Part shown: positions 44,577 through 55,583 of the stretch, one piece after another
How the letters are laid out: the number at the start of each line of letters is the position of its first letter
How positions within the stretch are numbered: position 1 is the stretch's first letter
Source: Melastoma dodecandrum
Taxonomy: Eukaryota; Streptophyta; Magnoliopsida; Myrtales; Melastomataceae
Assembly (NCBI GenBank): GCA_029817715.1
Contig: JARUPY010000492.1
Location: forward strand, 62,001-126,000
Length of the DNA: 64,000 bases
Direction of reading: 5' to 3'
Position numbers and translations under genes: made by a program
The notes under the pieces: model-generated
Database searches by the model: none
Told to the model about the DNA's origin: nothing
The model's input: only the letters and a program-made list of their open reading frames with translations

Positions 44577-45199
44577 GGGCGCCTGTTGTGGGGAAACTTT
44601 CACCTGGAGTTTCTCTAGCGAACAGTGTCACTCCTACCTGCACTTCAGCTGTGCTTCTCAGTTTCCATCCAAGAAGAATTTCCTCCACGAGTAGGACCAT
44701 GAAAGATTCGAGGTAACCAATCTTCAGAATGCAATTGTTGTGACACCACAAAAGATTCGCCCGTCCTCCATTGTGTTCCCTGTGACTTCGATCTCCAAGA
44801 GAAGTGCACAGCGTCGTCAAAGAGTCGTGAAGCACAAGACTCATCACCATCCATTAACTCTGAAGGATAACTTCATGGAGGACAATTCCGGGGAATACTG
44901 CTTCGATCTCTGAGAAACACAGGGACAGTTGGTTGGGCATTTACATGTGCTTGGTTTGCAAGATGGATCAACCGTGGGTTTGTCATATAGAGTCTCGAGT
45001 ACATATAACCGTGCGTTGAACAGCTTTGGAAGGTGAACATGAAGACGGTACGTGATTCGGTCTTGAAGAAAACTGCCAAGGAGGTTGTGAAGGAGGAACA
45101 GCTGCTTGCATTAGAGAAGAAGGTAAAGGAAACACAGCGAGACTTGGAAGAACTGAGGAAGAGGCTCGCGGAACTATCCTTACTAAAGGCCCAACGATA
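44577..45199 (+). pseudogene. Truncated tandem copy of the DC1 gene
   Basis: This repeats the last two DC1 modules and tail exon of the gene at 42374: GACCGETFTWSFSSEQCHSY, FSCASQFPSKKNFLHE, then a stop, frameshifts, HKTHHHPLTLKDNFMEDNSG, a TGA after FDL, and a coiled-coil exon near 45034-45199 (EEQLLALEKKVKETQRDLEE). The 3' flanks (44480-44560 and 45320-45390) also match, so it arose by local duplication of the gene's end. Confidence 0.85.
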
Positions 45200-45539
45200 A
45201 AAATGATGATGCAATACTTGTTAGCAGGATCGATCAGACTACCCGTCCGCACTTCTGTTTCCGCTCTCAGTGAAACATTAGACCAGCGGATGAAATTCGG
45301 TGTCGTTGGGGTTGCTTCCCCTTTCGATATGTTACATTGTGCAGCTGGTTTTACTGACTGTGCTATCGAATCCTGGCTATAAACTGTGTCCGTTGTCCAC
45401 GATTACCTTTCTTCTTTCCTCGTAAAGAGACAACAGATTCGTCCCGAGCGATCTCATGCACTGCTAATTGTTGTATCTTGTTCCCGCCGGGCGTCAATGT
45501 CATCGCCAGTCGCATAGCCAGAAGAAAACGTCGAATGAG

Positions 45540-46320
45540 ATTAAATTAAATGACAGAAAATTTAAATGGGTTAAATTAAATTTGATAAATTAAAATCTCA
45601 GTGAAGAAATCGTATGAAAATATGTAGCGGGCTCTATCTCTAGTCACGAGAAAAACACGCGATTCCTCTATTTGTAGATGGTGATCCTGAGATCTGACAT
45701 AATTTCAGCAGAAACTTCGGGATAAAATATCAACGAAGTCGTCGAGGTCTATGAGCGTGATCCGACAGAACTTCGATAGCTTGATGAAGTCGTCGGGGCA
45801 TTTGAGCGTGATCCGGCAGAGCTTCGGTAACTTGATGAAGTCGCCTTTGGGTGTGATCCGACAGAACCTCAAGTGCGTTGCAGAAGAACACCGGGGCAAT
45901 GGACGTCGGCAAAGCCTCGGCGAGCAAGAGGCGGCGAGAGTCTTCGGGAGCTCTCAAAGTCTTCTCTCCACCTATGTGTATAGTGTATTGTGTGTTCTCA
46001 CGAGAAGACCTCTATTTATAGGGTTCTAGAGCCGATTTATATTAGGAAGCTAGTCATTATCAGGCAACTTCCCGTGGACCGGACTATGGGCCGGGCTTGA
46101 ACTTGGTCTTAATTTAACTAGAAATATTTTTGTTTGGGTGGGGCTTGTGGCCTTCATTTATAACCCAATATGTATCTTTGTGGATTTGAGCTTACGACAC
46201 ATTTTAATTAATTTTTTTATGGATTGGGTTTATAGCCCATCATATACACTTAGGTAATACTTGTTAGGCTTAATATTTCAAAGCTTAAAATTTGATGTCT
46301 ATAAATACTCCCACTTTAAT
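45540..46320 (-). repeat. Probable LTR with internal minisatellite
   Basis: Between AT-rich flanks lies a GC-richer block with a TATA-like CTATTTATAGGG (46010-46021, complement reads CCCTATAAATAG) and a leader-like region to its left, typical of a reverse-oriented LTR promoter. No internal domains are seen. Exact ends were not determined. Confidence 0.4.
45736..45885. repeat. Minisatellite, about 51 bp unit, three copies
   Basis: Units start at 45736, 45786 and 45837, each with GAAGTCGTCG-GG, GAGCGTGATCCG-CAGA-CTTCG and CTTGAT. The third unit is partly diverged. Confidence 0.85.
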
Positions 46321-46869
46321 TCAATCCTGTACGTATATATAATGGGGAGAGGATATTATTAAAGTATTCAGGTTTCTTTGAGACTGTTGTCAATCATTCC
46401 CGAAAATTCCTCCATCTCCTTTTTTTTAATACATAAACGAGAGCTCATGATTAAGATAACCATGTAGAAAAGTTAACACTCGGGGTTTGCTCTCATCCTT
46501 TCTGTGTTTCGCCACTCTGGGCTATGCAAGTTGATTCTGCATACTGCATTGATTACCGTTTGCAAGGGGGTGGCCGAAATGGGGGTCAGATGCCCTTCAC
46601 TTATGTTGATGCGATCTTCTTCCACTTTCCTTGTAAAATTAGATTTTTCTTTCTTGGATGCAGAAGCTGTACCTGCTCTGGTAGAAAAGAGCTTTGCGAG
46701 ACAAAGTTCATTGAGCTTCATCCGCTCATTGGTCGGATTCTGAAATTCTTCTGTGTGTCTGAAGGAATTCCTCTTCTTCAACTCAGTAAATATCTCAGTA
46801 GTAGACCTCCCAGATGCACGAATTCAAATTTTTCTGTACTTTGTATTCTAATTAGATAATTTCTGTAAG

Positions 46870-47560
46870 TTCGTGTTAGTTGCTCCAACTGATAGAAAGC
46901 ATTAGTACGATGCGAGCATTTTTTAAGAACAGGTCCGTCCAACTTCTCTCAAGTGCATTCATCATAAGACAAGTATGTCCGTTTCACAAGAGCTTCATCA
47001 CAAACCATTTGAAGAGCTGAGGGCAATCACACACTGGGGCTGATTCTAACTCTCTTCACTAATATTTATTAATGAATTGCCATATTTAGCCCAATAGGTT
47101 TTTTTAATTTTCTTTTTGCAAGAACTTTTAGCCAGGACTCAAAAGTCCAAGTATTATGGATATGAGACTTCCCAACCCAATTGACAAGGAACTCATACGA
47201 AGAACTATCCTTTTCCAATCTCGCACAATCTTCCATTGAAGATTTTGTAGTTTCATTAGGGACAGTTTTTTTTTTTGTATCTACCCCTCCTTCATTAGGC
47301 AAATCCATCTTATCTGTCACAATATCATCATCTCCTTTACTTTTTGATTTGAAATCCAATTCAGAATTAGCCATCACAGAAATTTTTTTCGAAACATAAC
47401 AGAAGGCCAGATAAGCGTCCTCACATTCACTGGTGGCATTCTTCTCTACTGGTGATTCCCCTGCATCTTCATTCACTTTTTTAATACTATTTTTAGTGCT
47501 TTTGGTGGAACAATTTTGTCCAAAAGAAAAATTTGCCGAGTGTGATTTGCCTCTATGACC
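46870..47560 (-). pseudogene. CHD3 remodeller PKR1/CHR4-like chromodomain fragment
   Basis: The minus strand encodes SYEFLVNWVGKSHIHNTW and LKVLAKRKL (near 47105-47200). After a frameshift come IALSSSNGL, then EALVKRTYLSYDECT with TGA in place of the following Trp, EKLDGPV, and CSHRTNAFYQLEQLT. This is the tandem chromodomain region of plant CHD3 proteins of the PICKLE-RELATED1/CHR4 type, which read roughly YEFLVKWVGKSHIHN and YDECTWE. Upstream acidic sequence (MNEDAGESP-like, at a GTG) extends to about 47560. The PHD finger, ATPase and helicase parts are absent. Nonsense and frameshift changes show it is a dead gene fragment. Confidence 0.75.
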
Positions 47561-47669
47561 GGATTGATGGAACGACTCTTATCTGTGGGGGTAATGTATT
47601 ATAAATTTTATTCCTTGACCACCTTACACATTGATTACGGATGTAAAAATGGTGCGCATATATCTCAAA

Positions 47670-47890
47670 TTTATTGTATAATAAAACCACAACATATGCA
47701 CTTAATTCCGATTTCTTCATCCAACCTCCCATCGTGGTCTCCTCGACGACACGGATCATGTTGGTACTCCTCGTCGGTGATTTTTCCTTTTTCTCGGTTG
47801 ACATCCTCAACCCTCTTTTTTTTTTCCGCTCCGACGTCTTCGAGACATTGGTCGAATTCCTTCCACAAAGCTCCTAGTTCGACTTCCTTC
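47670..47890 (-). pseudogene. CLASSY-like SNF2 remodeller fragment
   Basis: The minus-strand frame encodes ELGALWKEFDQCLEDVGAEK, a charged stretch, then PCRRGDHDGRLDEEIGIKC and CCGFIIQ. This resembles the segment just before the SNF2 ATPase of plant CLASSY proteins (LWKEM..., H-D-LDEEIG--C--CG), which recruit RNA polymerase IV for small-RNA-directed DNA methylation. The match is from memory and moderate. No ATPase motifs follow. It lies about 100 bases from the CHR4-like fragment on the same strand. Confidence 0.5.
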
Positions 47891-48269
47891 GTAGTCTTCT
47901 TAGGGAATCACCCCATTCAATGGGACGATTTTTTTTTTCCGCAACACGTAGTTCCCTTCCCTTTATTTTTCTTGAACTCATCTTGCCTTGCTTTGATATG
48001 TTAAACGTATGTTTGTTCCTCGCATATATATATTATATGGATTCACGTGAAGTGAATAGATATAAACATAATATATGTAAATATATTAGTAAATATTCAT
48101 TCCCCTTTTTCTTCGATCCTCAAGGTAATATTATCCCCCCATATATATTATAGCCAAAAAGTAGAATAAGGAACAATCTTGGAGTACGGGGAATGAAATA
48201 CGTGGGTTTCCCAAAGAATAGAAGGAGACTCCGCAAAGATTTCTTTTTGACGAATCTCATACACTATCC

Positions 48270-48495
48270 CGTAATCAAAAGACTGGCCGAGGAAATCGCT
48301 AGAAAAGAGGATGAGGCTCACACAATGGAGGAAAAGGTAGAATTAGATGAACTGCTGAAGAAACACACGGATCTGATCTCCGAAGAGGAGAAGAACATCG
48401 TAAGCCTCATCGATCACATCCTTCGATTGCATTGTAGTCCACATCTGTCAGTTATCATATCAAGAGTGTTTATTCTTCAATTAATTTCTCTCTGA
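48270..48495 (+). pseudogene. DC1 coiled-coil exon, copy 2
   Basis: The frame encodes RLAEEIARKEDEAHTMEEKV, ELDELLKKHTDLISEEEKN and a hydrophobic tail before TGA. It is nearly identical to 34768-34990 and related to exon 2 of the DC1 gene at 42374. No zinc modules precede it. Confidence 0.7.
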
Positions 48496-48973
48496 ACTTC
48501 TCTTGGCTTGAAGCTGGCTCGTTTACATGAAGACTGGCTGCCGTTGTGCTGCCTCAGTTTATCCAGAAGATCGACCAAAACAAAACAACTGTTTGGACAA
48601 GAGATGTCGGTCATCGACCTTGAATAATCTCGATATATGATTCATTGTACGATTCTTCATCAACAGAAGTCAGTTGAGTTTTGTCCCCTATTTCCTATAT
48701 GAAGAACCAAAAACAAGAAGGGATCGATTTGGCCAACCGTGTTCTACTTGAAGTAATCCACGAGAATCCTAAGCTGTCCGGACCGCACTCCCAAGTGCCG
48801 GTTCGTGCAGATGAGAAGGGTGGTCATCAAAGAACCAAGCACACTCGAAACCAAGTCCCTAACAGAAAGGCAGGAATGAATTTTGCCAACTTCTGCAACT
48901 ATTGGGAACCAAAACGAATGACCATATCAAGTGATACAACAGGGACGAACACGTGATGCTGCTTCCATTTTGT

Positions 48974-50650
48974 TTGCGGATTAACAAGTCGCGACATAGC
49001 GGGGACTAAAAAAGGAAATATGGTCGTCAAGACTTTTAAACAGAGTAAATGTAAAGAACAAGAATAACATAGTGAATAAAAGGCTTACTTCCATTTCTGG
49101 AAAAAGATTTCAGGAATTTGAATGATTGTCATGTGTTTACAAGAGATCCCTAAAGATTGGATATAGATTCTATCCTAAAACTAGGATAAAGATAAAGTGT
49201 CTGATTTGTGCGTTATTATGTTTTGACCTTCTGGTCATGCCTTCTATTTATAGAGAATTCAATGATTGATCATTCAACTTTCATTTGAAAGTTATTGTTT
49301 TAATTGTCATCTTTTTCAAGATTGTCCTAGTCTGACTGTGTTAGATTTTTGACTGATTAGATTCTCTTGACTAATTTGTCCCAGTTAGATTTTCTCAAAG
49401 ACTTTCATATCGATAGAGTTAGATTTTACGGAGAGAATCTTCCATATTTATTCTCTTAGCCGATCATCGACTAAATCAAATTTGTTAGTATGAGGTTTTT
49501 ACAGACTAATTTGGAAAATTAGATTTTTCTTAAATCGACTTAAATATTATATTAGTCGATTGTGCTCTACTCAAATCACATATGATCCAAAATTATCTGG
49601 TATAAACGTTTGCCATCCTCGACAATTAATGAAGAGATTTTCTTTGAATTAATCGTTGTCATCTTTTTCTAGCCACATATCTCAGTCGATAGGAAATATA
49701 TTCTCTAATCGATGATTGACTCGAAAATATTCCCCTTTGAAAAATAGTCAATTGTTTTTTATTACGACAATAATTTAAATAAGGGAAACTTTTGAAAAAT
49801 TAACTTTGATGGTTCAAAACCACTAATTTTAAGACAAGTTTTGTCCCTTATCAATGAATCAAAATGTCGTACCCCATCTCATAATTAACTTTTTCGAATG
49901 GCTTAATATTTTTAGTCGATTAAATTTTAGAAGTGTCACATATTTGTCGATCACCCTTAACAATCATTTGTCGGATGTTACTGGGAATATACATTTTTAC
50001 CCTTATGAATGGCATGACTAGTTCATTCGACTGAATTTTAGAAGTGCCATGAAATTGTAGATCACTTTCGATCGTTTGATCTTGGGAGCATCATGCATTG
50101 GTTGATCCTCTATGGCCATTTGTCGGGTTTTAATAAGAATTTGCGGAGAGTTACATATTTTTGGATTACTCTCGGTGGTTCCTTGTCGAGTTTCCATATG
50201 AACATGCATCGAAGTAAGAACCACCAAACGCAAAGTCATCAAATGTAAAATTGCAAATACCCGACAAATACTTTCTAACCGCTCCGTGACACTACGGAGG
50301 GCAATTTTTATAGTAATTCGTGCATCCGACTCTCAGATTGCAATTTTCAAAGCCTCGTCCGAATCTTCATCAGGGGACCGAGCCAACCCTTCGTCATAGA
50401 AGGGATCATCATCCCAGTCACTGCATAAAAAATGTGTTGACATTTCGCATATTCACACGAGATTCGTTTCCTACTCCCAATGTGGTCGCCAAAAACGTGT
50501 TTGCGGACGAACACGTCGTGATACAATGATGATTAAAAAGGTTCAAGAAATATGGTCGGCAAGACTTTTAAGCAGACATAAATGTAAGAACAAGAACAAG
50601 ATCACGTGAATAAAAACGCTTACTTCTATTTCTGTAAAAAGATTACAGAA
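48974..50650 (-). mobile_element. Degraded LTR retroelement, minus orientation (copy B)
   Basis: This is the counterpart of 35460-37170. LTR ends lie at 48974 and 50503, a PBS-like complement lies just left of the second, and a shorter minus-strand frame lies at 50018-50242. It carries different small indels from copy A. Confidence 0.5.
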
Positions 50651-51224
50651 AGACAATCAAGCAGCCCAAAATTATCTGATGTAACCACATTCCATGCCTT
50701 CTTGTTTCTTAGACCAAGCAAAGGTGTCATGATCCCGCAGACCTTCCCTTCGGACTTGTTTTGATTGAGTTTGGAATAATTTGTTGAGTAGATTTAGTCC
50801 ACGCAATGATAGGCCGGGTCATGGGCCAGACAAGGACCGGGTTGGCCCCGGAAGCTGCCAGCTCGATGACGCGGTGATCACGCAAATGCCAATAGTTGTC
50901 TGTCAACTGTTGTGTTGGCACATAACATTTCTGTCTCGATGTGGGGTTGGCAGTATAATCTCGTGGGGGGATGTCGCAGGAGTCCTAGTGGTGGTTTCTC
51001 TAGACTTAGCCATTACTCCTATGCGGGTTCTGAAAGATCCTCTCACTGGACCAGAGTGTAGAGCAATATCTGAAAGAGTGGTGGATGACAGACTGTCAGT
51101 GATCCTGGTTAAGGGCCTCATGCCTGGCATTGACTTATGCAATCTCTTTTCCTGTTAGATCACATCTTTTGATAATCAAGCATTTGCACCAATCATTTTG
51201 GTTCTTGAATTTGGCGCACCACTG

Positions 51225-52552
51225 ATGAACTGTCTGAAACAGTTGATTACCTCAAGAAAGAATTTGAGATGAAAGACCTCGGAAAAACAAAGTTATGTCA
51301 TGGCTGACAGATTGGGCATTTAGAAAATAAAATTTTTGTCCATCAATCTGCTTATACATCAAAGGTATTAAAAAGATTTTATATGGATAAAGAGTATCTA
51401 TTGAGTAGTCCAATGGTCGTGAGATCGCTTGATGTAAATAAAGACCCATTTCGACATCGAATGAATGATGAAGAACTAATTGATCCTGAAGTACCATATC
51501 TTAGTGCTATTGGAGCAGTAATGTATCTTGATAGTCATACTATACCTTATATATCGTTTGTTATAAATTTATTAGCAAGATATAACTCATCTCCTACAAG
51601 CAGACATTCGAATGTGATAAAACACATATTTAGATATCTTCGAGGTACAACAGATATGTGTTTAAATTATCCTTATACGCCTGAAGCAAAATTGATAGGA
51701 TATGCAGATGCAGGATATTTATCCGATCCTCATAATGGTAAATCTCAATCGGGTTATGTATTCACATGTGGTGGTACTGTTGTATCGTGCAGCAGACTAT
51801 TACTGTCACATCTACTAATCATTTTGAGATTATAGCGATTCCTAAAGCAAGCAAAGAATGTGTATGGTTGAGATCTGTTATACATCACATTAGAGAATCA
51901 TGTGTTTACATGTAAATAAGAATGACCCGACGACATTATATGAGGATAATGCTGCTTGCATTGCTCAACTCAAAGGATGATATATCAAAGGCGATAGAAC
52001 GAAAAATATATCATCAAAATTCTTTTTCACTCACGATCTCCAGAAGAGTGGTGATATTGACATTCAACAAATTCGTTCTTCAGACAATCTGGCAGATTTA
52101 TTTACAAAGGCTTTGCCTGCGACGACCTATGAGAGGCTTAGACATAAAATCGGTATGCGTAGACTTGGAGATTTACGATGAGGCTATGAAGAGGAGGAGT
52201 AAAAATATTATACTTGGAGACTTGGAGATTTACGATGAGGCTAGGTTTTTAAAGAGGCAATATCATAATGGTCATTCAAGGGAGAGTATTATGAATATTT
52301 GTAAATGCCATTATGACTCCGAGTAGTACGAGACTCTTCGCCCGCCGAGACTTTTCATCTACCAAACACCTTTCATATACCGAGACCCTCTACCGAGACG
52401 TTTCATTTGGTTATACTATAAATAAAGGGTCTTGTAAGAAGTATTTTGTACCTTCGATCGAAATCAATAAAGAAATTATTTCCCCCTTTTTACGTTCTTT
52501 CTCTTGTGTATTTTCTCAATCTTCTTCCTTCTTGTTTCGTTTCTTTACAACA
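51225..52552 (+). mobile_element. Ty1/copia fragment: end of RT, RNase H and 3' LTR
   Basis: The plus strand encodes VDYLKKEFEMKDLGKTKLCH, SAYTSKVLKRFYMDKEY, DPEVPYLSAIGAVMYL, HIFRYLRGTTDMCLNY, LIGYADAGYLSDPHNGKSQS and, near the end, SSDNLADLFTKALPATTYER and MRRLGDLR. Stops near 51290 and 51835, and frame changes through 51840-52180, show decay. The 3' LTR is about 52287-52552 and pairs with 3036-3306. A purine tract (AAGGGAGAG) sits just before it. The 5' part of the element is missing; the 3 kb duplicated segment occupies that place. Confidence 0.9.
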
Positions 52553-52594
52553 GTAATAATTTTCTCATTTGGTACTATTTAAACAAATAGGTTG

Positions 52595-52720
52595 CTTCGG
52601 TGGATATGGCCGGTAGTTAAGAAATCGTTGATGCTGTCGACACAGTCGATGATTTTGACCCTGCTAATGACGGAGTCGATGGATGTGGCCTTTGCAGGAA
52701 AATGTGGTTTCCTTTATTAA
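52595..52720 (+). pseudogene. Truncated cysteine-rich peptide gene fragment (copy B')
   Basis: An ATG near 52630 opens MLSTQSMILTLLMTES, then MDVAFAGKCGF, and a TAA follows. This is the signal peptide and first cysteine of the peptide family at 53922; the mature part is missing. It pairs with 3462-3590. Confidence 0.55.
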
Positions 52721-52739
52721 CAATATAATTTTCTTAATT

Positions 52740-53820
52740 AGCAAAAATATATTGCTTTCAACTTTTAATGGTATAATATGTTTTTATTAATTTAAATAAT
52801 ATTCAATGAAATATTCTATATTTGAATTAATAACATAATTAAAAATTATTTAATCGTTAAAATATATAGAAATAGAATCATTGACAAATAATAATACCTT
52901 TCCATCCTAAGATGATGTACAAAATATTTTTGTTATAGTTTTCTTATTTTAAAAAACATATCTTAATTAGAGAAGTTTCGTGTCAGGCTTAACTCTGTAG
53001 TGTTACAAAACGTAAACTATTGATGTACAACGGCCTTCTTTGGCCTTAGGATGGGCTTCTGTGACCTCTGGCTCTGATAATAATGTTGTACAGTAGTTAA
53101 CGCGAACTGTTCAATAAGCTGGAACTTTTAGGTGAAAGCGTGACATACTATATATCTTCATTTTCAACACCTATTACACATCATCAAAACCAGGTACAAT
53201 CACTTTTTTAGCATGTGATAAACAAAAAGGCCGTGCATAGCTTTGTTCCATTTTAATATTAGGCGGGAAAAAATTTTGCAAAATAGGATAGATAGTTTCG
53301 AACTTCTAAAAATAATACTCAAAATTTGAATTTTGTAAGTTCGACTTGTTCTTAAAGAAGTTAAACTTATACTTCATAAATTTATCCTACCTAGTATTTG
53401 GACATAACAACATTTATTTCTTGCTCATTAATATCAACAAAAATTTTGAATACCACAAGCTCTCCATTGAGATCCCCAAACTTTGCTGCCATTAATATCA
53501 ACAAAATCTATGTTGGGATTAGCTAACTTTTAAATATTATAATAAAATATTTTCTAACAAAAAATATGTATAGAGCAATTAATATTAAAAAAAATATATG
53601 TAGGGATTCGCAAACTTTTCTGCCATTAAGGAAAAAAATAGCGATTTAAATTATTTATATGTTGCTAATCTACAAAAAACCGGTTATTAATGAAATAATT
53701 AATTTAGCTCGTCGATATTCGACAACAATAAAATATTGTTGTGATACTTGCATAATAGATAAGGAGCCATTTTTCATGTCGTCTTAAATCTATTACATTA
53801 TTTTTATATGGAAAATTGTA
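52740..53820. other. Gene-free AT-rich stretch, mostly absent from copy A
   Basis: I see no gene. About 1 kb of this (near 52810-53830) has no counterpart at the matching place in copy A (after 3600), so it is an insertion here or a deletion there. Confidence 0.55.
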
Positions 53821-53921
53821 TCTATATAAACTAATCCTGCGCCTTTCAGACACCGACATCTCACAAAGAAAGCCACAATACAAACAAATCTCTTCCGTAG
53901 GTATGGCTGTTAAAGAAAACG

Positions 53922-54251
53922 ATGCTAGCGTCGTCGACGCTGTTGATGATTGCGATTTTGGTAACGATGCACTCTATCGATGTGGCCTTCGCGGGAGACT
54001 GCGAGCGAAGATGTCACGTCAAATGCGTGGATCGTAAAGGAAGTGCCTATGAATCATGCTACAATAGATGTGTACGCGCCAGATGCAAGATGCCAAACCA
54101 GGATCTCGATTCTTCTTACGTTCCAGTTTCTGATCCGAAGATCCAGTGTGGAGCGGAATGCGTTTCATCTAAATTCATGGACGGTCGCACCGGTACATTT
54201 CAATATTCCCCAAAAAGAAAATCACGACTGGACGAATTCGTGTCATTTTGA
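53922..54251 (+). CDS. Cysteine-rich secreted peptide, copy B
   Basis: An ATG at 53922 opens a 109-residue frame. Residues 1-24 form a good signal peptide (MLASSTLLMIAILV...DVAFA), with cleavage predicted before GDCERRC. The mature part has CERRCHVKC and ESCYNRCVRARCKMP, two mirrored CX3CX3C groups about ten residues apart, then CGAEC. Copy A has further cysteines in the later part (SSKCMNGC), replaced here by Phe and Arg (SSKFMDGR). The second exon seen in copy A (two more cysteines) is deleted here. The architecture suggests a small disulphide-rich antimicrobial or signalling peptide, but no known family was recognised with confidence. It may be a decaying gene. Confidence 0.5.
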   Translation: MLASSTLLMIAILVTMHSIDVAFAGDCERRCHVKCVDRKGSAYESCYNRCVRARCKMPNQDLDSSYVPVSDPKIQCGAECVSSKFMDGRTGTFQYSPKRKSRLDEFVSF

Positions 54252-54339
54252 AGCTTACACTTTGTTTTCTCTGGACGATTTTAAATTCTTTCTTTGGCTC
54301 TTGTTTCGCAGATGTTACTGCATCAACGTTTCTATCAAA

Positions 54340-55440
54340 CACAAATTATTCTAGACTAATATTCATAATCATTTCACAAAAGATGATTTGTACAATGTCA
54401 TATGCTAATCAAATTCAAAATCGTAAGACAAGACAAAAATAATTTTGAAAACTAAAGCTTAGTACATAAAATTTATGAAACAAAAAAAAAAAAAATCAAT
54501 CTATCATATGTAAAAAATCAGTTTATTTCAAATTTATGACGATTTCTTCCTCGGTGAGTTGAGTTCGACGGGACTTCGAGGTTCGTTTTCTAGTGACACA
54601 CGACGAATCGAGTTTGAGCTCATGACGTCTTCGGTTAGTTGAGTTCAATGATCGGTTTCCAAGTTTTGCCCACGATCTTCGGCAGTTACATATGTTCCCT
54701 GACGGTTTCTTCCGCGAATTCTTAACGGTTTTATCTATTAGTCTATACTTAATAGGTTTCTCGTTATCCCATTTTAAGGCAGGAATATTAAACCTCACGA
54801 AAGGCTCTTCTTTGTCCCTAGCAACAACGGTTGTAAGTGTTCCGCATCTTTATTCGTTTGTCATCACATTTGTGTTTATCTCATCGGCGAACACATTTTT
54901 ATCGAAATTCATTTTCAAATCATTCTATTTTTAAGAATGAGAGAGTTACATATGATCAAACAAACGAATAACTTAAGCCCTTAAATTAGATTAGACAAAA
55001 ATTTTAGTTTTTAATTTAATTATATAATAAATAGATTTTCCAAGAATTTCATCTAAAACTAAAATTCAACCCTAAGCTTATTATTTGACAAGTAAAAATG
55101 GAGGATCTAATCCATACATGACAACAAATCCATTTTGGCATCCTTCACCAATCAAAATTGCCTAACCGAAATCAAAATTGCAAGTGTCACAAACAAAATA
55201 TTAAGCCAAGCACCAAACATTTGTATCAATGTCATTCGACAAGGTTAAGCATAATTATTAATAAATTAGAAGAAAATTAAGTCATGAGAGAAAAATCTTC
55301 CAAAATTAAGTTATTAAGACATTGATAACAAGTAATAACGAGCTTGATTTGGGTGAAATATTTCTCATAATTTCTTAAACATGAGGAAACGGCAACAAAA
55401 AAACATTCCTGTGCTCCATCATCCATCATATGTTCTTCTA
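54340..55440. other. Gene-free stretch between peptide gene and NLR-B
   Basis: No gene is supported. Positions 54340-54790 are specific to copy B. Much of 54830-55440 matches 4390-4930 with indels. Confidence 0.55.
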
Positions 55441-55583
55441 ATTAATTTCAATTCGTGGGACGAGTTGGAGGTGGGAATGCCAATATTCCCCTTCCCCCTT
55501 CCTGCATTTCTCCATCAACAGCGGACACCCAGAAATGCTGAGATATTCCAGGGAGTCGGGGAGCCCGTCCTTCGGCAACCACC

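Larger units (their letters stand above)
48270..51224. repeat. 3 kb duplicated segment, copy B
   Basis: This is collinear with 34755-37733. The left boundary falls close to the start of the DC1 coiled-coil exon. The right boundary (GAATTTGGCGCACCA) abuts a copia reverse-transcriptase region with no transition, so in this copy the segment joins directly into a copia element. Confidence 0.9.

Noticed and set aside
46473..46860. Open frames on both strands next to the CHD3-like fragment
   Set aside because: I tried to read it as a continuation of the remodeller gene but found no match beyond about 46870.
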